Part shown: piece after piece, positions 33,496 through 44,642 of the stretch
Layout of the letters: each line of letters starts with the position of its first letter
Position numbering within the stretch: position 1 is the stretch's first letter
NCBI GenBank assembly: GCA_902728285.1
Contig: CACVBU010001379.1
Coordinates: forward strand, 1,190,624-1,254,623
Direction of reading: 5' to 3'
DNA: 64,000 nt
Origin: Clytia hemisphaerica
Taxonomy: Eukaryota; Cnidaria; Hydrozoa; Leptothecata; Clytiidae
The notes under the pieces: generated by a model
What the model saw: the letters and a program-made list of their open reading frames with translations, nothing else
The model's database searches: none
Told to the model about the DNA's origin: nothing
Program-made: the position numbers and the translations under genes

Positions 33496-33940
33496 AATTC
33501 AAAAAATTGAAATTAGTTATGACACCGTATATTTCAATGAAACGCGGCATCTCATCAACAGAAAGATGGGAGTTTGTATCAAGCTGTTTGTATAATTTAT
33601 CTCTTTCAATTAAGATTCTGTCAAGGTCTGTAGTCTTCCAAAGATTAACGCGTCGAAAATTAGACCAAAAAATAGCATACAGGCAGTTAACGCTGCATTG
33701 AGTTCCAGCTGTTTCGCCAAATAATTCCTCGTTCGCTTGATTAAATGAGCCTAAAATAGCTTTTGAAATATGATAAGTTTGCGTCTCAACATGTTTTTCA
33801 AATTTGACTTCAGAAATAAGAGTTTTGTTTTTGTTTTGCAGGGAGTATAAGTTAATAGGGCTAAGTAGATCGGACGATGCGACGTGTAAGCTGAGAAGCT
33901 GAGTTTTGTAAGCTGAGATGCTGAGATATGTAAGCTGAGA
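33470..33940 (-). pseudogene. Helentron N-terminal peptidase-like domain, Cys half
   Basis: An open minus-strand frame ends with TAA at 33472-33470. It contains GETAGTQCSVNCLYAIFW with the probable nucleophile Cys at 33696-33694, preceded by a conserved SFNQ and followed by TTDLDRIL. This matches the G-x-Q-C-x-x-N pattern of the peptidase/deubiquitinase domains found in some Helitrons. A frameshift near 33.48 kb separates it from the D-x-H half. The true initiator was not identified. Confidence 0.6.
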
Positions 33941-33959
33941 TTAGGATGTGTGAAGTAAA

Positions 33960-34135
33960 CGTTTGCGTTTGGTGGGTTTCGCAAGTTTCGAACAGTTGGC
34001 AGGTTTTGCACGTTTTGAACGTTTGGTAGATTTTGCAGGCTATTCAAGTTTGACAAGTGTGACAATTGGTTCAGTAGGTTTAGCAAGTTTAGCAAGTTAA
34101 GTATGATAAGTAAGAGGATGCAAGGAGCTCGCATG
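33960..34135. repeat. Degenerate ~9-10-bp repeats at the Helentron 5' margin
   Basis: Minus-strand units such as AACTTGCTA, AACCTACTG and AACTTGAAT run in loose tandem. They give a spurious Leu/Asn-rich frame. They resemble the units at 17715-17770. Confidence 0.55.
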
Positions 34136-34153
34136 CAACCTCAGGGTGTAGCT

Positions 34154-34181
34154 GCTTGTCTGATATATAACACAGACAAGC
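34154..34181. promoter_or_regulatory. Hairpin with TATA-like loop upstream of the Helentron gene
   Basis: GCTTGTCTG (34154-34162) pairs with CAGACAAGC (34173-34181). The 10-nt loop reads ATATATAACA, so the minus strand holds a TATATAT core just upstream of the coding region. It could be a promoter or an element-end hairpin. Confidence 0.4.
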
Positions 34182-34489
34182 TTAATGCTATCTTTTTGAT
34201 AACTTGCAAGTGAGGTAAATGTACCAGTGTACACTTGCTGCTATCTTCTTTGAAAATAACTTTGAAAAGGAATCAATAAACTTTGATATAAATCAAAAAC
34301 TCTCACCTCAATGAAATGATGAAAGTTGAGACTGTTTGAACTCTTCTTCCAGCCATTCAACCGGGTTAAGGTGAAGTAAGTAAAGAAGCAATCTGATTGG
34401 CTGATAAAGAACTGGTAATTCAGGCTAAAAATGTTCATAGGCTAGTTTCATCATCAGGCTTGACTCTCTCAGCCTAGATTCGTCATTTT

Positions 34490-36475
34490 TTTATGGGAAA
34501 AATAAATTCTAAAATAGTAAGACGGAATCTTGTGTTCTCTGTGTTCTTGTGTCCACTGCAATGGGAAAAATAAATTTCAAAATAGTAAGACTGAATCTTG
34601 TGTTCTCTGTGTTCTTGTGTCCACTGCAATGGGAAAAATAAATTTCAAAATAGTAAGACTGAATCTTGTGTTCTCTGTGTTCTTGTGTCCACCACGATGG
34701 GAAAATTAAATTCTAAAATAGTAAACCTGAATCTTGTGTTCTCTGTGTTCTTGTGTCCACCATAATAGGAAAAATAAATTCTAAAATAGTAAGACGGAAT
34801 CTTGTGTTCTCTGTGTTCTTGTGTCCACTGCAATGGGAAAAATAAATTTCAAAATAGTAAGACTGAATCTTGTGTTCTCTGTGTTCTTGTGTCCACTGCA
34901 ATGGGAAAAATAAATTCTAAAATAGTAAGGCTGAATCTTGTGTTCTCTGTGTTCTTGTGTCCATCGCAATGGGAAAAGTAAATTCTAAAATAATAAGGCT
35001 GAATCTTGTGTTCTCTGTGTTCTTGTGTCCACCACGATGGGAAAATTAAATTCTAAAATAGTAAACCTGAATCTTGTGTTCTCTGTGTTCTTGTGTCCAC
35101 CATAATAGGAAAAATAAATTCTAAAATAGTAAGGCTGAATCTTGTGTTCTCTGTGTTCTTGTGTCCACCGCAATGGGAAAAGTAAATTCTAAAATAGTAA
35201 GGCTGAATCTTGTGTTCTCTGTGTTCTTGTGTTCACCACGATGGGAAAAATAAATTCTAAAATAGTAAACCTGAATCTTGTGTTCTCTGTGTTCTTGTGT
35301 CCACCATAATAGGAAAAATAAATTCTAAAATAGTAAGACTGAATCTTGTGTTCTCTGTGTTCTTGTGTCCACTGCAATGGGAAAAATAAATTTCAAAATA
35401 GTAAGACTGAATCTTGTGTTCTCTGTGTTCTTGTGTCCACTGCAATGGGAAAAGTAAATTTCAAAATAGTAAGACAGAATCTTGTGTTCTCTGTGTTCTT
35501 GTGTCCACTGCAATAGGAAAAGTAAATTTCAAAATAGTAAGACTGAATCTTGTGTTCTCTGTGTTCTTGTGTCCACTGCAATGGGAAAAGTAAATTTCAA
35601 AATAGTAAGACAGAATCTTGTGTTCTCTGTGTTCTTGTGTTCACCATAATAGGAAAAATAAATTCCAAAATAGTAAGATTGAATCTTGTGTTCTCTGTGT
35701 TCTTGTGTCCACTGCAATGGGAAAAATAAATTTCAAAATAGTAAGACTGAATCTTGTGTTCTCTGTGTTCTTGTGTCCACTGCAATGGGAAAAATAAATT
35801 TCAAAATAGTAAGACTGAATCTTGTGTTCTCTGTGTTCTTTTGTCCACTGCAATGGGAAAAGTAAATTTCAAAATAGTAAGACAGAATCTTGTGTTCTCT
35901 GTGTTCTTGTGTTCACCATAATAAGAAAAATAAATTCCAAAATAGTAAGACTGAATCTTGTGTTCTCTGTGTTCTTGTGTCCACTGCAATGGGAAAAATA
36001 AATTTCAAAATAGTAAGACTGAATCTTGTGTTCTCTGTGTTCTTTTGTCCACTGCAATGGGAAAAGTAAATTTCAAAATAGTAAGACAGAATCTTGTGTT
36101 CTCTGTGTTCTTGTGTTCACCATAATAAGAAAAATAAATTCCAAAATAGTAAGACTGAATCTTGTGTTCTCTGTGTTCTTGTGTCCACTGCAATGGGAAA
36201 AATAAATTTCAAAATAATAAGACTGAATCATGTGTTCTCTGTGTTCTTGTGTCCACTGCAATGGGAAAAATAAATTTCAAAATAGTAAGACAGAATCTTG
36301 TGTTCTTTGTGTTCTTGTGTCCACTGCAATAGGAAAGATAAATTCTAAAATAGTAAGACTGAATCTTGTGTTCTCTGTGTTCTTGTGTCCACTGCAATGG
36401 GAAAAGTAAATTTCAAAATAGTAAGACAGAATCTTGTGTTCTCTGTGTTCTTGTGTCCCGACGATAGGAAAAATA
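34490..36475. repeat. 68-bp minisatellite, about 29 copies
   Basis: Units of exactly 68 bp carry TTCTCTGTGTTCTTGTGTCC plus GGGAAAAATAAATTYYAAAATAGTAAG, with alternating variants (CACTGCAATGG, CACCATAATAG, CACCACGATGG). Many overlapping short frames across it are artefacts of the period. Confidence 0.97.
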
Positions 36476-36857
36476 AATTCGATAGTAAGACTGAAGACTA
36501 ACCATCCTAGACAAAGCTAGAACATAAAAATCCAGGAAATCACAGCGCTATGACAAATAAAAAAGAAATACAGATATGTCTATAAAAACGGTTCAAAATT
36601 CATAAACTCTGTAACCCGTCAACAACATTTTTCCAATCAGGGCCGGCGAATCAATTTTGAAAGTGGAGAGGCCAAATAGTAAGTGGCTAAGGAGGCGCCA
36701 CCATGGTTGGTTGGTTTTTTTTTCTGAGCAAAAAAGCCCCCCCCCCCCCCCCCCGTTTCGCCGACCCTGTCCATGCAACATGATCGAGTGCAAGACCACG
36801 TCAATCAATTCTATTAACATTAACAACTTTCAAAGCTTTGAGAACACCACGGCCATA

Positions 36858-37105
36858 CTCTCAGGTATCTAATAGCCACCCCCCCCCGCTAATTAATTTT
36901 TCGAAAATTTTCCACCCAGGACATTCTTATTCCAACCCCCCCCCGCCGCTTATTAATTTTTTGGAAAATGTTTTTGAAAGTTCCCTCTTTTGTCCTAATT
37001 CTGCTGTATTAGCCTCCTTTTCAAAAATTTTCCACCCAGGACATTTTTATTCCACCCCCCCCCCCCCGCTTATTCCAAACCCCCCGGCTATTAGGTACCC
37101 GAGAG
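36858..37105. mobile_element. C-run-rich MITE, TIR CTCTCAGGTATCTAATAGCC, TA TSD
   Basis: The terminus at 36858 is inverted (GGCTATTAGGTACCCGAGAG) to 37105, flanked by TA. The interior alternates C-homopolymers with CGCTTATTA blocks. The same family is at 48964-49183. Confidence 0.7.
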
Positions 37106-37127
37106 TAGGTAAACTCAGGTGGACCGT

Positions 37128-37560
37128 CTAGGCCGTCGATAGCCAGGACGACAACACTTTTCGAGGTAGCCTTTCAAAAGGCATTCTAGCAACATTATCA
37201 AGCCACGATAGCTGTCCGTGGAAAACATAGTAATCAATCTTTTTCAAAGAAGGACGATCAAGAAGATCATATGTGCTGGTTATGTAGGGAAATACGTGCA
37301 AACGGTTTACCCTACACATTTCTCGAATACAGGTGTGGTGAAAGGTACGGAGGTAGGCTGCTGGCATCCACTAACGGATTCATGCTCCTTATAGACTATA
37401 CTACCTAGGGTTTTGTACAGGTCTGCGTTTCAGACTAGTACGGAGGTGGTTATAAATTGATTCGGTTAGACACAAGGTTTCAGCATTGTTGTATAGTAAA
37501 ATGGGAAGTATCAAGCTTGTAATTGCCGCACTTTTGGTATTAAATTGCCTAACTGAATTT
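37128..37560 (-). pseudogene. LINE reverse-transcriptase C-terminal fragment
   Basis: The minus strand encodes SLILPILLYNNAETLCLTE, then, after a frameshift near 37390, RTFHHTCIREM and LSWLDNVARMPFERLPRKVL. These match the C-terminal thumb region of LINE reverse transcriptases (LLYG.E.W, FH..C.R, WLGH..RMP..RLPR). Both ends are lost. Confidence 0.75.
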
Positions 37561-37799
37561 AAGGTATTTTGGACATAAAACGAGTTAAAAATTTGAAATT
37601 TTGGGAGTTGTCGAAGCAATGTTGGCTCAAAATCTATAAGCAACTTTTGGGCTGAAATCTTGAAACCCCTTTGCAACTCCCGTCCTGCCTTAAGCCTAAA
37701 GTTAGGTTTTTTTATAAAAAAATGTGTATTAATACTAGTTAATAGATATCCATTATGCTTCATCAAATAGAGGTATATTTCCACGGGGATAACACGTTA

Positions 37800-38009
37800 C
37801 CTTAAGGGAACTAATTTTCGCGTTTTTGGGTGTCTACCGCAAAAGTCAGTTCCGCGAAATGGAAATTTTAAATTGGAATTCTTAAAAACCCCTAGGAAAA
37901 TGAAAGAATTTAGGCAAATGAAATTAGAATTAGTTTCGCAAAAAGAACCAGCAATTTCATACCCTCGTACCGCGAAAATTAGTTCCAGCGAAAATTTGTT
38001 CCCTTAAGG
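37800..38009. mobile_element. MITE, TIR CCTTAAGGGAAC, TA TSD
   Basis: CCTTAAGGGAACTAATTTTC at 37800 pairs with GAAAATTTGTTCCCTTAAGG to 38009, flanked by TA (37798-37799, 38010-38011). 210 bp. A diverged internal match (GAAAGAATTTMGGCAAA) occurs near 48700. Confidence 0.75.
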
Positions 38010-38464
38010 TATTCGTTCTCTTTATTACAGAAAATAATTCTCCAATATATGGCTACTGGGGCTTGGGACGCTAACCTGATGATAACAGATTGTGTATTTT
38101 CTAGCCCAGTACGCTAAACCCTAAAGCTCTAAAGACGTGGGCGAAAATATACAATCTGAAGAATATGGTCGCGCGTTTATTCTCGGACCGCGTATAGAAG
38201 AATGGGCCCGAGTGCAATCTGGACAGGGAAGGGTGTCATTGCCGACAAAATTTGGGTCAGAAAAAACTTCAAAGGTTTCACGAAATAAATTTAAATATTT
38301 TGAAAGCCTCCAAGTCGCAAAGCATTGTGGGTTAGAATTTTGATTCCTATCTATAAAACGCACTTTTTATGGAGCGCCATTTTAATTTTAATAATTTTGG
38401 CGCACGACAAAAAGTTGACTGAAATTTTCTCATAGCGACATGACCATTTTCCTCAGGAGTCTGC

Positions 38465-38722
38465 TAAATTGCGTGGGTTGCGTGGGTGCGTGGGTCAATA
38501 ATTTTGCGTGGGTTAATATTTTTGCGTGGGTCATTTTTTTGCGTGGGTGCGTGGGTCAAAAATTTTTTTGCGTGGGTCAAATTTTTGCGTGGTCATTTTT
38601 TTTGCGTGGGTCATTTTTTTTGCGTGGGCCATATTTTTTGCGTGGGTCATATTTTTTTGCGTGGGTCATTATTTTTTGTGTTGGTCATATTTTTTGAGTG
38701 GGTCACTATTTTTTTGGTGATT
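38465..38722. repeat. TTTTTGCGTGGGTCA degenerate tandem array
   Basis: About fourteen GCGTGGG(T)-type motifs separated by T-runs decay to the right. Two inverted copies (GACCCACGCAAAAA) lie at about 39688-39720. A short hairpin follows (TAGCTAACTCG 38725-38735 with CGAGTTAGCTA 38760-38770). Confidence 0.75.
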
Positions 38723-38770
38723 TTTAGCTAACTCGATTTTTTTACCAGTTTAAAACTTTCGAGTTAGCTA

Positions 38771-39680
38771 ACACGTTTTTTTTGTCAAATTAAAATTAAT
38801 TTTCAAGTTATCTTATACAAAAATGTGCTGTGTTTATATCTACGAGAACTAAACAAAAGCACACAGTTTTTATGTAGTAACACCTTGTGGTTTATTTTAC
38901 ATAGCTGCACTTATTTACTATAACATTATACAGAATCAACAAACAACCGTCTAATTTTTGTAGACACACTTCAGGATCACACTTTTGGATTTTAGCATGC
39001 TATATTTCAGGATTCCATTGTCATGGAAATAAACACAGCAAAAAAATGAGATATGACCGCTTCTTTTCTTTTTATGGATTTTTTTCCTCCTTTTTTCTCT
39101 TGCTTTGAAAAAAAGTACAGCTTCTTTATTTCGTCCAATTTTTTAAATTGGCCTTTAATGTACTTAAAACAAAGAAATTACAAGTGAGGGTGGACGAAAT
39201 AATTGACAACGATTAAATTGTTTAGTAATCGGTCGCCTAATGAATATAACTATAGAAAAATTTTCAGATTTTGTCGCCATTTGTTTTTTTTTATTTCAAT
39301 CTCTTTTATCACCAAGAATTGGTATAAATATATGCGTTAAAAATTTGTTCTCTAGATATATCATATAGATTATCTACAAGTTTTCGTTTTTCATAGAAAA
39401 AAAAATGTTAAAAAAGCACTCATGTGGGATTACCGGGTGTCTAAAGGAGAGATTGCGCTGTCAAGCTTCTAAAAAGATTCTATAAAGCTTCCTCTTATAA
39501 AAAGACACTCCTTTGTTGGAAACATTCTTTCCGACCTCGTTTATTGGAACAAATTCACCATATTATTATTCAGAAAGTACGGAACAGTACAGCTATGCAA
39601 AATAAACAAAATAAACCAAAACGTTTTGAATATGACCAGTTCGAATTTCAAGGGAAGGCATATTTTCGAATTACAGAGAG
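38771..39680. other. AT-rich non-coding stretch
   Basis: No convincing coding frame or TIR seen. Confidence 0.35.
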
Positions 39681-39756
39681 AATTTTGACCCACGCAAAAA
39701 TTTTGACCCACGCAAAAAATAATGACCTATAAACAAGGTTTGCACTCAACACTTCT

Positions 39757-40187
39757 TTGGGTCGCAGAAGCCCTTTGAATTATTTGACGAAAATCTAGAA
39801 GAATTGCACCTTCATGTCGGAATGCCCGTCTGTATCACAGAAAACAAGTGCAAAACTACCAGGTACGTGAACGGCACGACAGGCACGGTGCACTCAATTA
39901 GTGGAGTCACTGTTTTCGTACTCAGTGGCGATTCACTAGTGCCAGTATTTCCGGGTATAAAAGACGGGCATCGGTACTATCCTTTAAGACCTGGATATGC
40001 CACTACAGTGCACAAAATCCAAGGCCAAACGATGGAACAAGTCACTGTAGTATTTGATACCCCGAGAATTTCGGCAGCAGTAGGATATGTAGCCATATCA
40101 CGGGTGAAAAGTTTAGATTCTTTCATGACCATGTTCGAGCTAACAAGATCACATTTTACACCCAACATGTGTGAAGACGTAAATTGA
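39757..40187 (+). pseudogene. C-terminal fragment of a Pif1/RecD-type helicase
   Basis: From about 39763 the plus frame reads PFELFDENLEELHLHVG, then ITENKC and YVNGTTGTV (the SH3-like segment), then PGYATTVHKIQGQT (motif V/VI region) and GYVAISRV, to a stop at 40187. Only the last ~140 residues are present. The ATPase core is absent upstream, where the GCGTGGGTCA-type repeat lies. It differs from the Helentron helicase (TSHKVQGLT), so it comes from another source, probably another transposon. Confidence 0.7.
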
Positions 40188-40259
40188 GCTTTAATAATAA
40201 TTTTGTGCGTGTCTATTAATATGCTAATACTAACCCTAAAAAACTATAAAATTCGATAT

Positions 40260-41160
40260 TTGTCAGATAAGTACATTCTTGCTCACCACATTTCATTCCA
40301 CGAAACGTTTACCCTTAACTTGTATAGATCCAAATTTTGATATTTCATGTAATTTTTGGCGTAGATTCCGAAAAAATCGGTCCGAAGTTCTGAAAATATC
40401 ACGGGAAGGCTGTACGGGGGGGTCCCCGCAATTACGGGACCCCCCTCCCGTAGCGCCGGACCGGTTGGGACTTACGAATTGAAATTTTCTGGAGACGTCA
40501 AGCATGTTTAGAGAGGAAAACACGCCAAATTTGATACCTTCGCCGTTACCGGTAACGCGGTTACCGGCCGTGAAAGGACAACGTGGGACATTCCCGTACG
40601 GCCGTTTTACGGGCCGCACGGCGTTTTCGTTACGTCAAATTCGGCGTGAGGCAACTCTACCACGTGGAGAACAATCCTGAAAAATATCTAAGACGTAGCA
40701 CCCAAACTCTACGCACGGCGGCCTTACGGGTTTCGGCTTAAAAATGCCAGACTTAGTCATTTTCGCTCCGTTTTTTAAAAGCCGGATAACGCCGGAAAAA
40801 AAAGTCGGCAGAGTTCAAAATTTTTTTCAGACACGCACGTTCACTAGCACTATCCAGCGAAAAAATCAAATTTAAAAAAAAGAGTCCCCTTCATAGGTAG
40901 CGTGCGCGTTTAAAGTCCAAATCCGCCTCGCGTTTCGCCTTTTCGACTGTCTCGCGTTTCGCCTTTTCGCGGAAAACGGGATCGCCACGGAAGCCGGGAA
41001 GACGTCGTCGAAAAAAAAAAAAATTTTTTTTGCAGAGTCTCTCGAACGTGTAGAATGCGTTGCCACCTTCGAATTCCCCCCAAACGCAGCGACGGCGTCG
41101 AGCGTACGGGCCCGCCCTCCTCCGTCATGGGGCGTTTTTCAAACTTATTAAAAAAAATTA
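40260..41160. other. GC-rich island without a recognised gene
   Basis: Markedly more GC and CpG than its surroundings, with short palindromic stretches such as TTACCGGTAACGCGGTTACC (40546-40565). No frame has recognisable motifs. Confidence 0.45.
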
Positions 41161-41416
41161 AAAAAAAAAAGACTTAGAAAATTTTTTTTGACAAAAATTT
41201 TCAAAGTTTTTTTTCGAAGTTCGGGGATCGAAAAACCGGTGCTCACAGCCCCCAATGGGACCACCGCCGCTGGAAGGACCAATAACTCTCCGCGAGGAGG
41301 AGCGCCAGATTGATGAAAAAAGACGGTCCAAACAACGACAAGGTTGCATGGACAAATCTTTGAACAAGGCTTGAGAATCTTTCACTCAAACGCTCCACTA
41401 TAGTTGAGACCAGTGA

Positions 41417-42200
41417 ATGGCCTATGATATGGCCTACAATATCCATCATTGGATGACAGCGGCTTCCAGAATAATGGATCTTGAACGCCAAGAAATGGGC
41501 GAAGATATGGCCGCCGTGCACGATAAGTTTATATTGCTCCGACGAAACGGAATGGATGAAATACAGCACTGGATTGAAGACGTCCATGAGCCGAGAGCTA
41601 ATTCAAAAGATTTAGCAAAAGCACCAGCAAATGAGAATCAAATAGGTACGGGACATCATCATCCAAGAAATACCAGTAAATGGATATTATATACTATCCA
41701 AGGCAAGAGAGGGCTACCATGTGGTGGACAATGTACAGTATTTTCGACGTTGTCTGTTTGTTTAATGTAAGTTTCGTTTTAGTTTATTTAGTTTTAATTT
41801 AATTAGTTGTCTGTTAGTTGGATGGTTAAAATTTTCGTAATAGCGGCAGTAGTAGTAGTAAACAAGAAGAAAAGAAGCATCACACGGACTTTCGATTGGT
41901 TGGCTGGTCGGTTACAAAGAACAAGGTTTTTCAATTCTACAAGGAAGAAAATGTTCACCATGTAAAAGAAGTGATATCGTTGACAATCGTGCGGCTGCTC
42001 CATCTTGCGATGGAACACTTGGGGAATATACCGTCCCCGACTCGGTGCCAAATACATCTGAACGGTAGATGTTCAAAGTATAGCAATGTGCCCTCCCGGT
42101 TATTACCATAATGGCTTTATGGCAACTCCTGCACTTGGGACACAGGATGTACGGTTACACATTGTCTGGATTGCATTGTGCAACTTTGACGGTAGAAGTT
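41417..42200 (+). pseudogene. Unrecognised coding-like remnants including Cys-rich segments
   Basis: A 117-codon plus frame runs 41417-41770, with a canonical donor (AATGTAAGT) at its end near 41767. Farther on, 41950-42055 encodes CSPCKRSDIVDNRA and SCDGTLGEYTVPDSVPNTSE, and 42088-42185 encodes CPPGYYHNGF and, after a shift, CTWDTGCTVTHCLDC. The Cys spacing suggests an extracellular Cys-rich module, broken by a stop and frameshifts. The family is not identified and the link between parts is inference. Confidence 0.25.
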
Positions 42201-42329
42201 CTTCGGAAACGTTGACTAAGCTGAGAGTTTTAAAGGTGACAGACTATGCGTTGAGAGTCATAACACTAACGGCTGTGGCTAATGCATGTTGCTTTCCAGC
42301 GCGTCACCACGCAGAAAATATCTTTTAAT

Positions 42330-42985
42330 TTTTCTGGACACAAGAACACAGAGAACACAAGATTTGGATTTGGAAATTCTGCAATTGATAAAATCGGACA
42401 CAAGAACACAGAGAACACAAGATTTGGATTTGAAATTCTGTAATTGATAAAATCGGACACAAGAACACAGAGAACACAAGATTTGGATTTGGAAATTCTG
42501 CAATTGATAAAATCGGACACAAGAACACAGAGAACACAAGATTTGGATTTGAAATTCTGTAATTGATAAAATCGGACACAAGAACACAGAGAACACAAGA
42601 TTTGGATTTGGGAATTCTGTAATTGATAAAATCGGACACAAGAACACAGAGAACACAAGATTTGGATTTGAAATTCTGTAATTGATAAAATCGGACACAA
42701 GAACACAGAGAACACAAGATTTGGATTTGAAATTCTGTAATTGATAAAATCGGACACAAGAACACAGAGAACACAAGATTTGGATTTGGGAACTCTGTAA
42801 TTCATAAAATCGGACACAAAAACACAGAGAACACAAGATTTGGATTTGAAATTCTGTAATTGATAAAATCGGACACAAGAACACGGAGAACACAAGATTC
42901 AGTACCATTTTATTTAAAATTTATTTTTGCCATCGCGGACACAAGAACACAGAGAACACAAGATTTGGATTTGAATTCTGAAATT
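42330..42985. repeat. 59-60-bp minisatellite, about 11 copies
   Basis: Units of GGACACAAGAACACAGAGAA plus CACAAGATTTGGATTTG and AATTCTGTAATTGATAAAATC. The first part is the reverse complement of the core of the 68-bp array at 34490-36475. Near 42900 one hybrid unit contains AAAATTTATTTTTGCCATCG, i.e. the other array's spacer. Confidence 0.95.
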
Positions 42986-42999
42986 TATCAACTTTGAAT

Positions 43000-44640
43000 T
43001 AGAATACGGAATTAAATAGCCTGAATCTTCGATAATAAATAGCCTGGATTTTTGAAAAAATGGATAGCCAATGAGATTCGAGCTTTACTTCTTCACCACT
43101 ACTGATTCAACCATCACGTTTGTGAAACAACTTAGCCAGCTACTACTGCGAATTTACTCAAATATTTCAGAAAATTGTCCACAGTACGCTTCGGAAGAGG
43201 TGGCGCAATATAAGGGAGATAACGGCTGATGCAATAACGCCGACGCGCTATATGAAATCATTATGAAATTACAACGCATCCCGACGCACACATATCATTA
43301 TAACCCGGTTGTCCAAAAATTGAATCGGGAAAAAATCGGAGTTAAAACACAAATCCAAATGCGCTGCTGGAAAAAAATATCGCGGAACCGATTTGAAGGG
43401 TCACCGGGGCTGACCAATAAATTGTACTACAACTATTTAATGATAGTCTAGCAATCGATTTAAAGATTTTATTTTTACATAAGTGTTCCCGTTTCCTATC
43501 AGACACGTATTTCATATCAGGACAGTGTCTACCTATTGTATATTGTGCTGACATAAGCAAAAAGAATAATTATTTTCCTCTTTCTGACCAATCTTGCTCC
43601 ACATCAATGTCAATCCAATGTGAAAAAGCTTGTGAATTAAATTGATGAGTAAGCAAACGTTATCACTCTTATTTATAGACAAAACTTTTAAGAAAAATCT
43701 TCATACTTTTTTGCCTTTTTTCTTAAGATTCAAGATGGAAGTCAATACTGCAGAAGCTTTATATTTCGTCGTTTTTTGTATATAGCGCTATTTTCGTCAT
43801 AGAGTTTTATCATTCAAAACTTTTGATTCAAATTGTTTTTATGGTGACACACAAAATCAGCATAGGTTTTAAAGAAGATAATGTCCACATATGTCCATAC
43901 AAAATACTCATGACTTGCTATTTGTTCTACCCCTGTAACTTTAAAAGATTCATCCTTTCCCACAAAAGATTTTGCAACCTGACAGTTTTTATTATCATTA
44001 CTTCAAACCTAAATGTTCTTCAAAAAATATGATTAGAATTTTTGCCTTAATAGCCTCGCATTGAATAAGTGCGGTATATGGTCCATAAATGAATAAATTG
44101 CGAGGTCAAAGTTGTTCCAGAGATTTTAAACTGAAAGATCTTTTTGCAGTTAAATATTCGACAATCTTAGTTTAGTCGCTCAAACTATTATTTTCGGTCA
44201 TATTATTTCTTTGAATTTGATAGGTTAGAATCATCAGGCATTTTTCCTGAATTAAATTGATATTTGATTGAAATTTTATCTTACCTTCGAATGTAAAACA
44301 AACCAGACAACTTTCCACGTGTCACAGACACGGGGGACCCCCACCCTATTAGAAAATTTGATCAAAATTTCGTCCCCAGTGGGAGAAAGCCTTTTACTTC
44401 AGCCCCACTGTACAATCGAATTTGATTTAATCCCCATAAGTAATTCAAACTTTATCCTCATATTGGGCTATGTCATGAATATAAACTTACCACAGTTTTT
44501 TTAATTGCGTCTTACTTGAAATTTAAATTGGCTCTGATTTCATTGAGCACTCTGCAGCATCAATCACAAACAAATCTTTGCATCTTACTTAGGAAGTATT
44601 CAAGCGGGAAGTTAATTGCAATGAAGTATAATGACCGTTT
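43000..44640. other. AT-rich non-coding stretch
   Basis: Short open frames only; no motif recognised. Confidence 0.35.
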
Positions 44641-44642
44641 TG

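Larger units (their letters stand above)
17700..34200 (-). mobile_element. Helentron-type Helitron (approximate limits), interrupted by a BEL/Pao element
   Basis: The domain order on the minus strand is peptidase-like, zinc-binding, Helitron N, HUH Rep, Pif1-type helicase and endonuclease/exonuclease/phosphatase domain. A C-terminal endonuclease is the hallmark of Helentrons (Helitron2). Both margins carry degenerate ~9-bp AACYTRCT-like repeats (17715-17770 and 33960-34110). True termini were not resolved. Coding is broken by a stop (31224-31226), frameshifts near 32.53 and 33.48 kb, and the BEL insertion. Stripped of BEL, the element is about 6.8 kb. Confidence 0.8.

Noticed and set aside
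33751-34134. 127-codon Leu/Asn-rich ORF (NLLNLLNQL...) as a leucine-repeat protein
   Set aside because: Derived from degenerate 9-10-bp DNA repeats, and overlaps the true peptidase frame in another frame.
34645-36397. Many overlapping ~62-codon minus-strand frames spaced 68 bp apart
   Set aside because: Pure products of the 68-bp minisatellite.
34490-36475. CRISPR array
   Set aside because: Units are contiguous, spacers are not unique and the context is eukaryotic.
42266-42908. Minus-strand frames up to 209 codons, Cys-rich (repeated LCSLCSCVRFYQLQ-type)
   Set aside because: Translation of the 59-60-bp repeat in three frames; no conserved domain.
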